64,000 nt of DNA, from positions 349,475,696 through 349,539,695 of the forward strand of contig NC_061513.1 of NCBI RefSeq assembly GCF_022539505.1, read 5' to 3'. The position numbers and the translations under genes were made by a program. Positions 22,301 to 35,008 of the stretch are shown here, piece after piece; position 1 is the stretch's first letter; each line of letters begins with the position of its first letter. Under the pieces are notes generated by a model that did not search any database, had not been told where the DNA came from, and saw nothing but the letters and a program-made list of their open reading frames with translations. Source of the stretch: Lolium rigidum. Taxonomy: Eukaryota; Streptophyta; Magnoliopsida; Poales; Poaceae.

Positions 22301-23834
22301 TGCTTTGAGTCGACTGCCGTGTCAGTTGAACTCCATGATCGCAATCGAGCAGCCCAGCCTGTTTCAGGAGTTTGAACAGTTTAGACTTGAACTTGTTAGT
22401 CAAGGATTCCTAGCCAGCATAGAGCTTCAACCCACCTTGATCAGCCAGATTAAGGAAGCCCAGAAAGGAAACGCTAGCATCGACGGAATCAAGAAACAGA
22501 TAGCCGCAGGAAAAGCACCAGGATTCACCGTAGATGAAGCCGGAGTTCTTTGGTACAAAGGACGCCTTTGTGTACCATCGGACTCAAACTTGAAGCAAGT
22601 CATCCTGAAAGAAGCCCATGACACCCTTTACTCAATCCACCCCGGAGGTACCAAGATGTATCAAGATCTGAAGGAACAATTTTGGTGGCATGGAATGAAG
22701 AGAGAGATCGGAAGCTACATCGCCAAGTGTGATATCTGTCAACGAGTCAAGGCGGAACATCAGCGACCCGCAGGACTGCTGCAACCACTGCAGATTCCAG
22801 AATGGAAGTGGGACTCCGTAGGAATGGACTTTATCACAGGTTTACCCAAATCCAGCAAAGGAAATGATTCAATCTGGGTAGTTGCCGATAGACTGACTAA
22901 GGTAGCCCATTTCATCACCGTCAAGACTACATACCAAGGCCCAAAGTTAGCTGAACTGTACATCTCCAGAATAGTCGCCCTGCACGGAACCCCGAAGTCG
23001 ATAGTGTCAGATAGAGGATCACAATTCACCTCAAGATTCTGGCAGAAAGTGCACGAAGGACTAGGAACCCGTCTGAATTTCAGCACCGCCTATCATCCGC
23101 AGAGAGCATGTGTACTGGAATATGGATCCAAGTGGGAAGACTGCCTGCCATACGCAGAATTCTCTTACAACAACAGCTACCAAGCCAGCTTACAGATGGC
23201 CCCCTTTGAAGCCCTGTACGGAAGGAAATGTCGTACCCCTCTGAATTGGTCGGAAGTCGGAGAAAGCCAAGTTTTTGGACCAGATGTTCTTTGTGAAGCC
23301 GAAGAGAAAGTACACAAGATCCGCGAGTACCTCAAGACGGCGCAATCAAGATAGAAGAGATACGCCGACAAGAGACGCCGAGAGATGACCTTCGAGATCG
23401 GAGATTTCGTCTATCTCAAAGTATCCCCTTAGAAAGGAATGTAGAGATTCCAGCTGAAAGGAAAGCTCGCACCCCGATATGTCGGACCCTTCAAAGTTCT
23501 GAGTCTCCGAGGCGACGTATCTTATCAACTGGAGCTACCAGAAGAAATGTCGGCCGTGCACGACGTGTTTCACATCTCACTCCTCCGGGAGTGCCTTGAA
23601 GTCCCTGAGAAGACCGAAGTGTTCAAGAACATCGATCACAGATCAGTGGATATCAACAAGGACTTGACGTACCACGAAGTGCCGATTCGCATCTTGGAGG
23701 AAGCTTACAGAACCACCCGCACCCGAAGCATCAAGTTCCTGAAGATTCAGTGGAGCAACCATACCGAAGATGAAGCCACTTGGGAACGCGAAGACTTCAT
23801 GAAGAAGGAGTACCTAGATCTCTTTAGTACCTAA
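19366..23834 (+). pseudogene. Element C gag-pol polyprotein, disrupted
   Basis: Gag occupies residues 1 to about 330, with a retrotransposon Gag helical domain (WLQTMKNNLEV, GPARAWW), an Asn-rich linker and one CCHC zinc knuckle (CYECGVVGHYSNEC, residues 331-344). Protease follows with active-site DSGV (414-417; DSGA or DTGA is usual). Then come RT, RNase H, integrase with HHCC finger (HPGGTKMY to CDICQ) and catalytic Asp in MDFITG and SDRG, and a chromodomain-like end (FLKIQWSNHTEDEATWE). Damage: stops near 21205, 21559, 22095, 23352, 23430 and 23442; a one-base frameshift near 21885; an in-frame loss of about 16 codons near 23102 that removes the catalytic Glu region; and Asn for the usual Asp in the RNase H end (VVENALSR). 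One stop replaces the Tyr after the RT FIDDILI motif. No active enzyme is expected. Confidence 0.93.
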
Positions 23835-23866
23835 TTTTCTTTTAGATCTCGGGACGAGATCTTTTG

Positions 23867-23880
23867 TAAGGGGAAGGGTT
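23867..23880 (+). promoter_or_regulatory. Polypurine tract of element C
   Basis: TAAGGGGAAGGGTT directly precedes the TGTAACATCCC start of the 3' LTR. Confidence 0.8.
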
Positions 23881-26800
23881 TGTAACATCCCAAATTTCAA
23901 TAAGAGGAAGAAGAAGATTTCCAGAGATCCAAAATTCAGAACCAACAAAAAACTTTTATTTGCATATAGTGCCATGCATAGGACTTGTGCATTTGAGTGA
24001 TATGCCATGATGATTGTTATTGTGTTTATGTGATAAACCCTAAAACCCTAAAGTGATCAAGTGAAGATCACAAACCAAATAAAATCAAAGAGAAAGAAAT
24101 CAAATAAGAAAACCCTAAAACCCTCACATATGGTTTATGCCATTTTTACAAATCTTTACCCTAGACCATTTTGGTCTTCACCATTAGTTGTATTATGTTA
24201 CTAAACACTTATTACAACTTTTGGAATCAAATAAATACAAATCAAATCAATTTCAAACTCAATTGTGATCACATATGATAATGGTCAAATCTGCCATTTA
24301 TATTCTGGTCACTACTTTGAGCCTTTGCATTTCAAGTTTTTCAAACTAAACTTTCCCAATTCTTTGCACCTCATCCAAGAGCACATCAAGGTGAACAACT
24401 TTGGTAAAGACCACCATGCCAAATTCATCTTGGATCAAAAAATATGCTCATGCAAAGTTGAGACTTTTTAACATATGCAACAATCTCACTTTGTCCAATT
24501 TGTGCATTTCTTTGAATTTTAAAATTCCACCACCACACATGTGTGTCCCTGGTCATTTACAACTCAACCAAATCAACCACTCTCAATTTTTGCAACCATA
24601 TGAACTCAACCAAATTTTGCAAGAATTTGAATTGGGCAAATATGGAATAAATTCAAACACTATTTGCATAGTGTTTGGCCTAACCCTACTTGCCCCATTT
24701 CACTCCACCCTGTCCCCTGACCCCCTCTCTCTCTCACCACAGCATAGAAACCCTAGGAGGGCAAGCTACAGCTTGCATGGCATGGCCATGCCGACCCATG
24801 CCACATGTCGAGCACCCCTCCCTTCTCTTCTTCTCTAGCCATAGTCACCAAGCTCAACCGCACCACCTCACCTCCCTAGCACCGCCTAGCATCGCCATTG
24901 TCGAGGAGGACGGCGACCGTCGCCGGAATTCACGCGCCCAGATCCTCCCAGGATGCCGATGACATCGCAGCAGTACACGCCGCGGACGCCACGGGCCACG
25001 CGCCGTCTCATCAGCTCGAGCATGCCCTGGCCCCCCTGCGAGCAGGTTGAGCACCGCCTGGCGACCACGAAGCCGCCAGACACGCCCACGACAGCGACCC
25101 TTGCCTGCCGCCGCCGGAGACGAGGAAGAAACTCCGCCGCAGCCACGGGAAGACACGGAAGCAACGCGACCGATTTAGGCACCGCCCGACCAAGCTTTCG
25201 CCGCCCAGAGGACCGTTGTGACGTCGTGAACACCACCGCGCCCTCGCCTAGCTTGCTAGCTCGCCGGAACTGCCGCGTCGATGTCGACCTCGCCACTGCC
25301 CCGCAACACCCTCGCGATTCTATAAATAGAGAGCTCACTCGACCCAACTGAGCACACCACCTCACTCGCCTTGCTTCACTGCCTCGCCTCGCACTATTAG
25401 CTAGTTCAATCATCGCCGGAGTCGCCGGAATTGGAAGATCGGAGCTGCGGAAGCTCTGCGAACATCGCCGTCGATTCAGGCCGCCCCAGGCTCCGCCACT
25501 GCTACAGGCTGCCTCAGCGTCATCGACAACCTCGCCCTGAACCTCGCCGCCGACCGCCGGAGCCCTGGGTAGCCCTCCGACCCCTACCCTCGCCGCGCTA
25601 GTGAGGTTCTCTCGCCGGCGACGACGATGACCATCGGCCGTTGGATCTTCTTCTAATCCAACGCGCCACGTCACTCGTACCGCTTCGGGCGTTATGAGTC
25701 GCTGACTGGTGGATCCCACCGTCAGACAACCTACGTGTGCGTGGACGCGTGGTGGGCTGGACCTGGGCCGTTTTAATTCAATTTGGCCCAACTCAGTTTC
25801 CCGCCGGCCCTTTTAATTCAAATCTTAATTTCCAAATCCATTTAAATTTCAATACTGGTCCTGACTTTGAAATTCAACAGAATCTGTTTGGCTTTGCCAA
25901 ATTCAGAAAACTTGATGTTGTTTGAAAGCTACTGAAAAGATCTACAACTTGCCACTGGTCTCACTGTGAGATCTGTTGTAGAAATAAAGTGACAAAAAGA
26001 TTAAGTCAGGGACTTTTGCACTTTCAAATAAATCTTAAAAATCAACCAAAAGTGATATTTAGTTAATTCCAACTCTAATAGCTCACATTTCACTTACACT
26101 AATTGTTTCTGCGAAAATATAGTGTGTTCACTTTGAATGATCATGCCCTAGTGGAAATAAAGGACTATATGGCTAGTTTAATTAAGTGATATTGTCCAAA
26201 ACTATTATGCAAATCATATGAAGTATTTTACTTCATTTAAATCTTGTCCCAAGTACTTTCATATGAAGTTTGGACCACTGGTCAAATACTCTCACATGAA
26301 ATACTTGGTGATTTTAAATCATATTTAGAATTATTAAATAGTGTGAGGTACTCTACCTCATTTAAATCATTTTCTCAAATGATGATGATGAATGGTTGAC
26401 TTAGGTCAACATGATTTCATGTTGGATTGTTTGAGAAATTAAATCTTAAGAAGATTCAATGAGAGGAAATTATTCCTCAAGAACTATATGGAAACTATCA
26501 TTTACATATGTAATGAGAGGAAATTATTTTTCCTTATTAAATAAAACCAATGCACCTAATGGTATTAATTGTGTGACTAGAATAGCTTGTGTGAATGCAT
26601 GTGATGCTTAGAATAGCTATTGAACCTTGTTGAGTGATTATACCTCGTATTCGTATTTAGACGCTAGAACCGGAGAATACCCGGAAGAAGAAGGTTGCTA
26701 CCAAGAGGAGGAAGAGGAGCACCTTGATCACTACCAAGGCAAGCTAATATTCTTGCAAAGTGCAAAGCCCTTTGGGGCAAGGCACCATTAGTCTTATCTT

Positions 26801-28143
26801 TCCTGCCACAAGCCTATCCCAAGTTTTTACCTTACAAGTTTTTACTTGTTTATTTAAAGAGTTACTTTTATAGTTAACTTTGGTCTAAGTCAAAAAGGTT
26901 ACTGGAGTAGCAAAGTTAGTCTCAAAGATAGCCAAGCAAGATAGCACCCCTCATGATTAGTGCTAGTGCTAAATATTAAAACTTGACTACTCTAGATGGG
27001 AACATGTGACTTGAACTGAATTTGAAACCTTGGAATGATGAGTCATTCCATTGAATGATTTTTGAAGGTGAATATGACTTGGAGAAGATGGTGATTTTTG
27101 ATAAAACTGATATTGGTTGAATGCGACACCTTTCCAATTTTTGAGTACCCCCACAACACCTGACTATGGGTAGGGCTTAACTGGAAATTTATGCATCTTA
27201 GTATGGGTTCCCTCTGAACACACATCATAGGGGTTATGCCGAGGCTGCCTCCGTTGTTGAGAAATGATGTGAATTGAGGTGAATTGTACGGCCAAGCGCT
27301 GTGCAGTTCCCAGGTTGACAGTTGGTCTTCACTGGGAGGCCAAGCTCATGGGGAGAGGTGCTCATACTAGGGTTTGTAAGTGAAAGGTTACGGTTGATGA
27401 TCCGCGTACTGTGTTACGATGATTCGGGGTAATCCCGATGGATGAAATCAAATGTAGTGCTACAAGTGTGCAACCTCTGCAAAGTGTAAACCTATTCGAA
27501 TAGCCGTGTCCACGGTTACGGACGGTTGGAAAGGCCATACAGTTTCCGGTGTCAGATTCTTGAAAATGTTGGTGAAATGAATGGTGAATGGTGACTTGTG
27601 GTGAATCACCGCTTGAGTTGTGGGAATGACACTAATGTTCCCACTAGAGTTAGTTAGCACTTGAATAAGTCTTTTCTCAAATACTTGTGAACTAAAATTG
27701 GCTTTATGCAAATAAACTAGAGCTTAGCACCCCTTACTAGAATTGTTAGCACTTACACTAGTATTAGTTTCCGAGTACTTAAAGTACTCACGGCTTTGTC
27801 CCTGGCTATTCAAATGGCCAGAGTATGAGGATGAACAGAACTACCAAGGAGATGACCAGCAGGACGCCTACGACAACTAGGAGTCTTCCGACGTCAAGCG
27901 TTGGCCTCGTGGACTAGAGAGTCCCTTTATCTTTACGCTTCCGCTATGAACTTGTGTTTGTTCGTTGATCAATAGATCAACTATTTGTGTAATATGGATC
28001 ATGTGATTCAAGTTGTAAGACAATATGGTTTGTAATGAATGATGACTATGATATTCGACTATTATGCCTCGCAACAACAATATTCCTGGGATTGCGATGA
28101 ATGACATAATAGACATCTGGACTTAAAAATCCGGGTGTTGACA
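23881..28143 (+). repeat. 3' LTR of element C
   Basis: Uninterrupted 4263-bp LTR from TGTAACATCCC to GGGTGTTGACA, followed by target copy TGTTG (28144-28148). Long antisense ORFs in 24850-25790 lie in its GC-rich part and are matched but differently broken in the 5' copy, so they are not genes. Confidence 0.95.
25321..25328 (+). promoter_or_regulatory. TATA box of element C 3' LTR
   Basis: TATAAATA, the counterpart of 8518-8525. In this copy it could drive read-out into the downstream LTR of A. Confidence 0.65.
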
Positions 28144-28148
28144 TGTTG

Positions 28149-28833
28149 CCACTAGGGATAAAACATCGATGCTTTGTCTAAGGATATTTGTGTTGATTAC
28201 ATTACGCACCATACTTAATGCAATTGTCTGTTGTTTGCAACTTACTACTGGAAGGGGTGCGGATGCTAACCCGAAGGTGGACTTTTTAGGCATAGATGCA
28301 TCCTGGATAGCGGTCTATGTACTTTGTTGTAATGCCCAATTAAATCACATAGTAGTCATCATGATATGTATGTGCATTGTTATGCCCTCTTTATTTTTCA
28401 ATTGCCCAACTGTAATTTGTTCACCCAACATGCTATTTCTTATTGGAGAGACACCACTAGTGAACTATGGACCCGATCCATTCTTTTATATCTGAATACA
28501 ATCTACTGCAAACATTATTCTCTACTGTTCTTCGCAAAGAAACATCATTTTCCACACCATACATTTAATCCTTTGTTTATGACAAGCCGGTGAGATTGAC
28601 AACCTCACTGTTAAGTTGGGGCAAAGTATTTTGATTGTGTTGTGCAGATTCCACGTTGGCGCCGGAATCCCTGGTGTTGCGCCGCACTACACTTCGTCAC
28701 CAACAACCTTCACGTGTTCCATGACTCCTACTGCTTCGATAACCTTGGTTTCTTACTGAGGGAAAACTTGCTGCTGTACGGATCACACCTTCCTCTTGGG
28801 GTTCCCAACGGGCGTGTGCTTTACGCGTCATCA
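28149..28833 (+). repeat. 3' LTR of element A, second part
   Basis: Resumes after C with CCACTAGGGATAAAACATCG, matches the second half of the B and E LTRs, and ends TTACGCGTCATCA. Confidence 0.9.
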
Positions 28834-31674
28834 GGGTGCAATCCACGCAGCCCGTGACGGCGCGTCGATCCATCCGCGTCGATATAACGCGTGCGTCCTG
28901 GTTCACTCGTCCTCGACCCTCTCTGGTGCTAGTGTTGCGGTCCTCACCGACGATGCGTGTCGGCGGTGGTCCTGACCTCCCTGGTGTCAATCGACGGCTT
29001 TGTTTGTGTGGTGCTGGGCGCGGTGGTGCTCGACGTGGCCTGGCCTGGCTGCGGCTTGGCGCTGCTGTGGCCTGGTCTGTGCCGCTGCATCCGCCATGGC
29101 TGCGTCGACAAGCTCCTGCTCGCAGGTATGTTCGCCTCCGTCTTTTCTTTCCCTGTTCTTCCTCCTCCCTTGCTCTGAATGCTCTTGCATCCATCTCCTT
29201 GGTGTGATGGCCTTGCCAGTACACCAGATCTAGCTCCTCCTTTAGCTCTTGGTCTAGCTTAGGCCATGGCTGCTTCTCCTCCTGGAGTTGCTGCCATGCT
29301 GTGCTGCTACTGCTATGCTAGGCTGGCTGCTGCTGCGCTCTCTGCTGCTGCTGTGACTCATGTGCAATAGCTCATGAGTACTTTATGATGCTCATGGCCT
29401 GCTGGATTATTCTTGCTACTGCTGCTGGTGCTAGACTATCATGTATGATCATTTCTTGGCCCCTGGCTTGATTACAGTATGTAATCCTTGCATTCTTGCA
29501 AGAGCCAGTGCCTTTGTGATATGTTCATTGAGTTGTAACTCATGGGATTGCTCAATTGAGCATGATTATTGGCTAGACAGTTCCCTCTCTTGATGGTGTG
29601 CTTCTGGATAGAATTGTAATGCATCTCTTTAATTATCTGTTATATCTTGGTTGATTAATTATGGCTCTGGATATCCTGTGATCTCCAGGACCTCCTGTTG
29701 GTTCCTTTATATTCATGAGTTCAATTCTTATGCTGCTGTTATTGCTAGGCTTGGCTCTAGCATGCTTTTGCATGCACTCTCAACTCCTGGTGATAATGTG
29801 ATCACCAGTTGCTTGGTGGTTGTCTGTTGTCCTATGACTTGTGGCTCACTGATGCTTTTCCTTGAGTCTATGTGGTACTAAAACTTGGGTTGTTGCATGT
29901 TTGTGCTTGCTCAAGCTTCTGCCGAGGCTTGCAGTGATCCGTTGGATCATATGCAAGGCCTGGTGCTTGGGTTTGTTTAACTGTTTCATTTATCTGTGTA
30001 TTTCTGATTTATTAAATAGATAAATGATGTGAACTGCCTTGCAATGATGATCACATAAGTGGATTTAGTAGAGCTAGAGGGATGCCAACCATTTGTTGGG
30101 GACCCTAGCTCCCTTTGAACCCTTCTGGGTAATGATATGCTTTTTGGCTTGATGATTTTGTGGTTGAGGTGGCCTCAACAGCAATTCCTTGCTGTTTTGG
30201 TAGGTCCCACCTCAGGTGGCTTGTTGTGCATGGACAAATACATACTGGCTGATCAAGTTTGATTGCCAGAAGCACAAGTCTGATGGTTTTTAATGGGCTA
30301 GAGTAATCTGGGTGTATCTAGGTAAATGTCTGGGATGGTTTTCTTCCTATTTCCATTTGGAAATATGCTACCATTTGTCTGGTTGGCATAACCATGGTCA
30401 TAGGCTTGGATTGATCCCTGATCTTTTCCATTTCCATCAGGTTACTCTTGGTCTATGACCAAGTGATGATCAATACTTGATTATTCCACCCTTCTGTGTA
30501 TCTGTGAATACATGGTTGTGCATATTGTGAACAAAACCATCTGGTTTGTTCATGATAATTGTATACCTCACTCTAGCTCCTAGAAAATGGTGTTGGTGTA
30601 GAGGTTTTGCTGTTGGATGATTTATGTGCTTGCCCTGCTCCTCCTAGTGGCTTGTGCTTGATCTACTTCTTGGTTTGATGCTCAATAGAAAACAGTTATT
30701 TGGTGGAACTGATTGTGGATGATTTTGCTGGCTATGAATTCTTCCTGTTCTTGTGTTCTTACCATGTGGAGCTGTTGTCAATGAACAACTAGGGTTTGGG
30801 CTGTGAAAAGGTTTTATATGGTTCTCCCATTGCTCATGTGGTCGACAGCACCACCAGGTCACTTTGGTGACTCTCCCCTGGCCTGTGTGTGTTGTTATGC
30901 ATGCAGCACACCCTGTGAGCTACCTGTGTGCTTCACAGGTTGGGACTTGGTCCATTGGCTTGGCTTCCCCGGCAGTGTTGAGATTATCCTCTCAATTTGA
31001 TCATTTTTGCACTAACCTTCCAAGTGGCTTTGCCACTTGGCATAATTTGCTTTTCTATGTGTTGTGTTGATATGCAGGGATCAAAGGAATGCTCAAGAAG
31101 TTCTTCATCAAGTGTTGATCAAGAATTCTTGAAGAATTTAGCTAGTAGTTTAGCCATTTGCATAACTTTGTAATTTTCATTTTCTTTTTCATTTATTTAA
31201 GTTCAGTAATGTGTTGTAATAAGTATAATTCATAAGAATATTGTAAATGACTTTGTATCTTGTGTGTTAATCAATAAAACTCAAGGTTTCTCTATTGAGC
31301 TTTAAATATGTGTTATATTCTTTTATATTCCTGAGTATTCAATTATGTAATGAATTACCCCTATTTGAATTATAATGTAATTAATTAATGTTTGAATTTG
31401 AAATTCAAACATAACTTGTTTGATTTCAATCATGCAACATAAGTTGAGAGGATATATGTTCCCCTCTCTTCTAGAAAACCCTAGTTGAGTTTAGATAGGT
31501 CCAAGTTTATCGCACTCTCGAAACCCTAACCCTATGTGGTGTCGAGAGAGAAACTTGTCCCCCCTAAGATGCAGTTTTTCTTTAAAAGCGCGAAATTTCC
31601 CCAGATTTTACGATGCAATGCACATCCCTTTCAAAATTATACCCCTCGATCGTCTCTAAACCTGGGATATTACA
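28834..31674 (-). repeat. 3' LTR of element D, partial
   Basis: The minus-strand start TGTAATATCCCAGG is at 31674, adjacent to the polypurine tract. The other end is lost where A inserted (28834-28838, GGGTG, is the presumed target copy). No supported protein gene lies in it. On the plus strand it has a gene-like layout without coding capacity: a GC-rich 5' block with CGCAG|GTATG at 29125, a T-rich intron-like 1.95 kb, TATGCAG|GG at 31077, and AATAAA at 31273. Confidence 0.7.
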
Positions 31675-31685
31675 GCCTTTCCTCC
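31675..31685 (-). promoter_or_regulatory. Polypurine tract of element D
   Basis: Minus strand GGAGGAAAGGC immediately precedes the LTR start TGTAATATCCC. Confidence 0.75.
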
Positions 31686-31689
31686 TTAA

Positions 31690-34334
31690 AGAATACTTTG
31701 TCCCGAAGTTGTGGTTGTAATACCTGAACAGTTCTGGGTATGACTTCCTCAGATCTTCTTCTTTTTCCCAGGTGGCTTCTCTCTCGGGATGATGCTTCTA
31801 TTGTATCTTGCAATACTTAATAGCTCTATTCCTGAGTTGTTTCCGGTTTTCCTCGAGAATCTTGGCTGGCTTCTCTATATAAGTTAGATCTGGCTGAAGA
31901 TCTAACTCGTCATGGGATACTGGCTCATCTGGTGTCTTTAGGCATTTTCTGAGTTGTGACACATGAAACACATTGTGTACCTGGGCTAATCTTCCCGGTA
32001 GATCCAATTCAAAAGCTAACCCTCGGTTCTGACTCAGTATCTTGAAAGGTCCGATGTATCTAGGGCTAAGCTTCCCCTTCACTCCGAATCTCTGGAGACC
32101 TTTCATCGGACTTACCTTAAGATAAACCGTGTCTCCGACTTTTGGTTCCCATGTCCTTCTCTTTTGTTCTGCGTAACTCTTCTGTCGGCTTTGTGCTATC
32201 TTGAGTCTGTCCCGTATCACATCAATTATTTGTTGCTTCTCCTTCACATAATCTAGATCAAACTCCTTGCTTGAACCTGCCTCGTACCAATAGATAGGTG
32301 ACCTACACTTCCTTCCATACAGAGCTTCAAACGGTGTCATCTTGATGCTACTTTGATAACTGTTGTTGTTAGAAAACTCTGCTAATGGTAAATGTTCCTC
32401 CCATGATCCTCCGAAGTCTAGGGCACAAGCCCTAAGCATATCCTCGAGTATCTGGTTTGTCCTTTCTGTTTGTCCTCCCGTCTGAGGATGATAAGTTGTG
32501 CTGTAGTCCAATTTGGATCCTAAAGCTTCATGAAGTTGCTTCCAAAAGGCTGAGGTGAACACAGATCCTCGATCTGATACTATTTTCTTGGGTACTCCAT
32601 GTTTACTTACTATCTCTTTGATGTAAAGATCTATAAGCTTTTCACCTTTATCTTGTTGATTTACGGCTAAGAAATGTGCACTCTTCGTCAACCAGTCCAC
32701 GATTACCCATATCATGTCCTTCTTTTTATTGGTCATGGGTAGTCCGGTGATGAATTCCATTCCTATCTCTTCCCACTTCCATTCTAGGATTGGTAAAGGT
32801 TGTAATGGTCCTGCTAGACTTTGGTGTTCTGCCTTCACCCTTTGACAAGTATGGCACTCCGCCACATATTGTGCAATTTCTCTCTTCATGTTATTCCACC
32901 AGAATAACTCTTTTAGGTCCATGTACATCTTTGTACTTCCTGGATGGATTGAATACGGTGTTTGATGAGCTTCTCTAAGTATAACTTCCTTGATCTCGGC
33001 GTTATCTGGAACGCAAATCCTTTTCTGGAACCATAATGATCCGGACTCTCCTCGGTGGAATTACGATGGTCTTCCTTCATCGATCCTTCTCATTTCCTCC
33101 ATGATGAATGGATCATCAAGTTGACCCATGATAATCTCATTTCTTAAGTTCACACTTAATTCATCTGCCACTTGTACTGCTGATAGTCCTTCATGTGCTT
33201 CCTTCTCCCAAAGTTGTATCTGTGATTGGCTTATTTCCTTCTTCAACTCCGGTGCTATTTCTTGCTCTACTCCTCCAGCACTCTTTCTACTTAAGGCATC
33301 CGCTACAACGTTAGCCTTTCCTGGAGTGTAATTGATGGTCAGGTCGTAATCCTTGATTAACTCTAACCATCTTTTCTGTCGCATATTCAGTTCCTTCTGA
33401 GTGAAGAAGTACTTGAGACTCTTGTGATATGTATAAAGCTCACACTTGGCCCCATAAAGAAAATGTCTCCAAGTTTTTAGTGCAAATACAACCGCTGCTA
33501 GTTCTACGTCATGTGTTGGATAGTTCACTTCATGAGGTCTGAGTTGCCTTGATCCATAAGATATTACTTTCCGATCCTGCATGAGTACGCAACCCAATCC
33601 ATGCTTGGATGCGTCACAATACACGGTGTAATCCTTGCCAACTTCCGGAACTGCTAACACCGGTGCTGTGGTGAGTTTCTCTTTTAGAGTCTGAAAACTC
33701 TTCTCACACTCATCAGACCACACGAATGGTGTATTTTTCCTTAACAACTTAGTCATAGGTCCTGCTATCTTGGAGAATCCTTCGATGAATCGTCTGTAGT
33801 ATCCTGCCATTCCTAAGAATCCGCGGATTTCCTTGACATTGTTTGGTGCTTCCCATTCTAAAACTGCTGCTACCTTACTTGGGTTTACTGCTATTCCATC
33901 TTTACTGATAACATGACCAAGGAATTCTACTTGATCTAGCCAAAATTCACACTTACTAAATTTGGCATAGAGGTGATGTTCTCTTAGTGTTTGCAACAGT
34001 ATCCTAAGATGCTCTGCATGTTCAGCTTTGTCCTTGGAGTATATCAAGTTATCATCGATGAACACGATGACAAACTTGTCTAGACATGGCATGAAGATCC
34101 TATTCGTAAGATTCATGAATATTGCTGGGGCATTGGTTAACCCAAAAGGTACTACTAGGTACTCATGATGTCCATACCTTGAAACAAAGGCAGTTTTCGG
34201 AACATCTTCCTTTTTGTTCTTTATCTGATGGTATCCTGATCTCAGATCAATCTTGGAAAAGACTCCTGCTCCTCTAACTTGATCAAACAGATCTTGTATT
34301 CTGGGAAGTGGATACTTGTTCTTGATAGTAACAT
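31690..34334 (-). pseudogene. Element D pol: RT C-terminal part, RNase H, integrase, chromodomain-like tail
   Basis: One continuous minus-strand frame from the MULE target site to the polypurine tract, broken by TAA at 33061-33063 and TAG at 31798-31800. In order: RT palm with LRSGYHQ and [11 protein letters not shown] (about 34050); RT connection ([15 protein letters not shown]); RNase H ([15 protein letters not shown], and [11 protein letters not shown] where TDH is usual); integrase HHCC finger (HPGSTKMY, CHTCQ); integrase core with GMEFITGLP (Glu for the usual first Asp), SDRGSVF and GGQTERTNQ; then the GPF..L module and chromodomain-like EREATWE. The last stop replaces a Trp-like position just before KHHPEREATWE. 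The rest of RT lies at 39352-40229, beyond the MULE. Confidence 0.93.
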
Positions 34335-34435
34335 GGGATTTCTATTTTCGGGCCCCTGCTTCGTTAGTTGTACTCAGTTTTCCCCAGCTCGTTAGTTTTT
34401 CCTCAGCTTTCCCCTCCCTCTAGTTTGAAACCCCT
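34335..34435 (+). repeat. Left terminal inverted repeat of the Pack-MULE
   Basis: Begins GGGATTTCTATTTT and pairs with the reverse complement of 39242-39342 for about 100 bases with scattered mismatches, including TCAGTTTTCCCCAGCTC and TTAGTTTTTCCTCAG. Similarity fades after GTTTGAAAC. Confidence 0.92.
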
Positions 34436-35008
34436 CGAAGACGCGGGTTGCCGTTAGGTCAGAGGCCTTACCGTTACCGTTAATCTGACGGGTGGGGCTG
34501 CACAGAGGTGGGGCTGCATAGAGGGCAGTTCCTCTCTGACCGTCTCGTGCTAACAAGTAGCCATCCATCTACCGCTGACGCGTGGGCCGTTTTATTTCCT
34601 GATTGTATACGCGGTGCTGCCAATGACAAATGGGGCCGCTCTATGGGGCTGCCGCAGCCAATGACCAGTGGGTTGTCTATTTATTTATAGAAAATTATAT
34701 TGCCGCTCTGTGGGGCCTCCGCGAGCCAATGACCGCTGTGGCAGGTGACTATTTTCGCAGCTTAATCTAAAGTGACTCTTATGCTAAACATTGTGCATCC
34801 CGACGTTGACCTAGCAGTGGCGGCAAGCATAGCCGTTCTGACCATGCCGATATCGGCATCGGCATCGGCATCGTTTGGAGGATGTGGTGCTCGAATAATA
34901 GTGGAAATGCGATATTATCTTTTACATGCATAATATATAGAAAATAGTTAGATCTCTAAATCGATGCATATGAAGCTACATATATATTCTTGGTCATAAT
35001 CCCCTTAT

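Larger units (their letters stand above)
7093..28143 (+). mobile_element. Element C: Ty3/Gypsy chromovirus-type retrotransposon, split by element B
   Basis: Both LTRs begin TGTAACATCCC and end GTTGACA, with target duplication TGTTG at 7088-7092 and 28144-28148. Without B the element is about 14.3 kb, with LTRs of about 4.27 kb and a 5.8-kb interior. The order is primer site for tRNA-Met, upstream ORF, Gag, protease, RT, RNase H, integrase, chromodomain-like tail, polypurine tract. This gene order with RT before integrase defines Ty3/Gypsy. Pol has several stops, a frameshift and an integrase deletion, so the copy is dead. It is inserted in the 3' LTR of A. Confidence 0.95.
2921..28833 (+). 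mobile_element. Element A: non-autonomous LTR retrotransposon, 5' end missing, split by element C
   Basis: A consists of 2921-7092 and 28149-28833. It retains a leader remnant, a headless Gag fragment, a long non-coding interior, a polypurine tract and a 3' LTR of about 1595 bp when the C insertion is removed. The 5' LTR and primer site are not in the window; the Helitron end interrupts or truncates the leader. A lies in the 3' LTR of element D; GGGTG at 28834-28838 would be its right target-site copy, but the left copy is out of view. The LTR is the same family as in B and solo LTR E. There is no pol. Confidence 0.8.

Noticed and set aside
24850..25791. Long antisense ORF (about 300 codons) in GC-rich DNA
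   Set aside because: It lies in the 3' LTR of C; the matching region of the 5' LTR (8083-9049) is broken differently, and the translation is low-complexity Arg/Ala/Gly. GC-rich LTR promoter DNA produces such ORFs by chance.
28839..31674. 5'-truncated LINE
   Set aside because: No reverse transcriptase or poly-A tail; the segment is continuous with the LTR start TGTAATATCCC of D.
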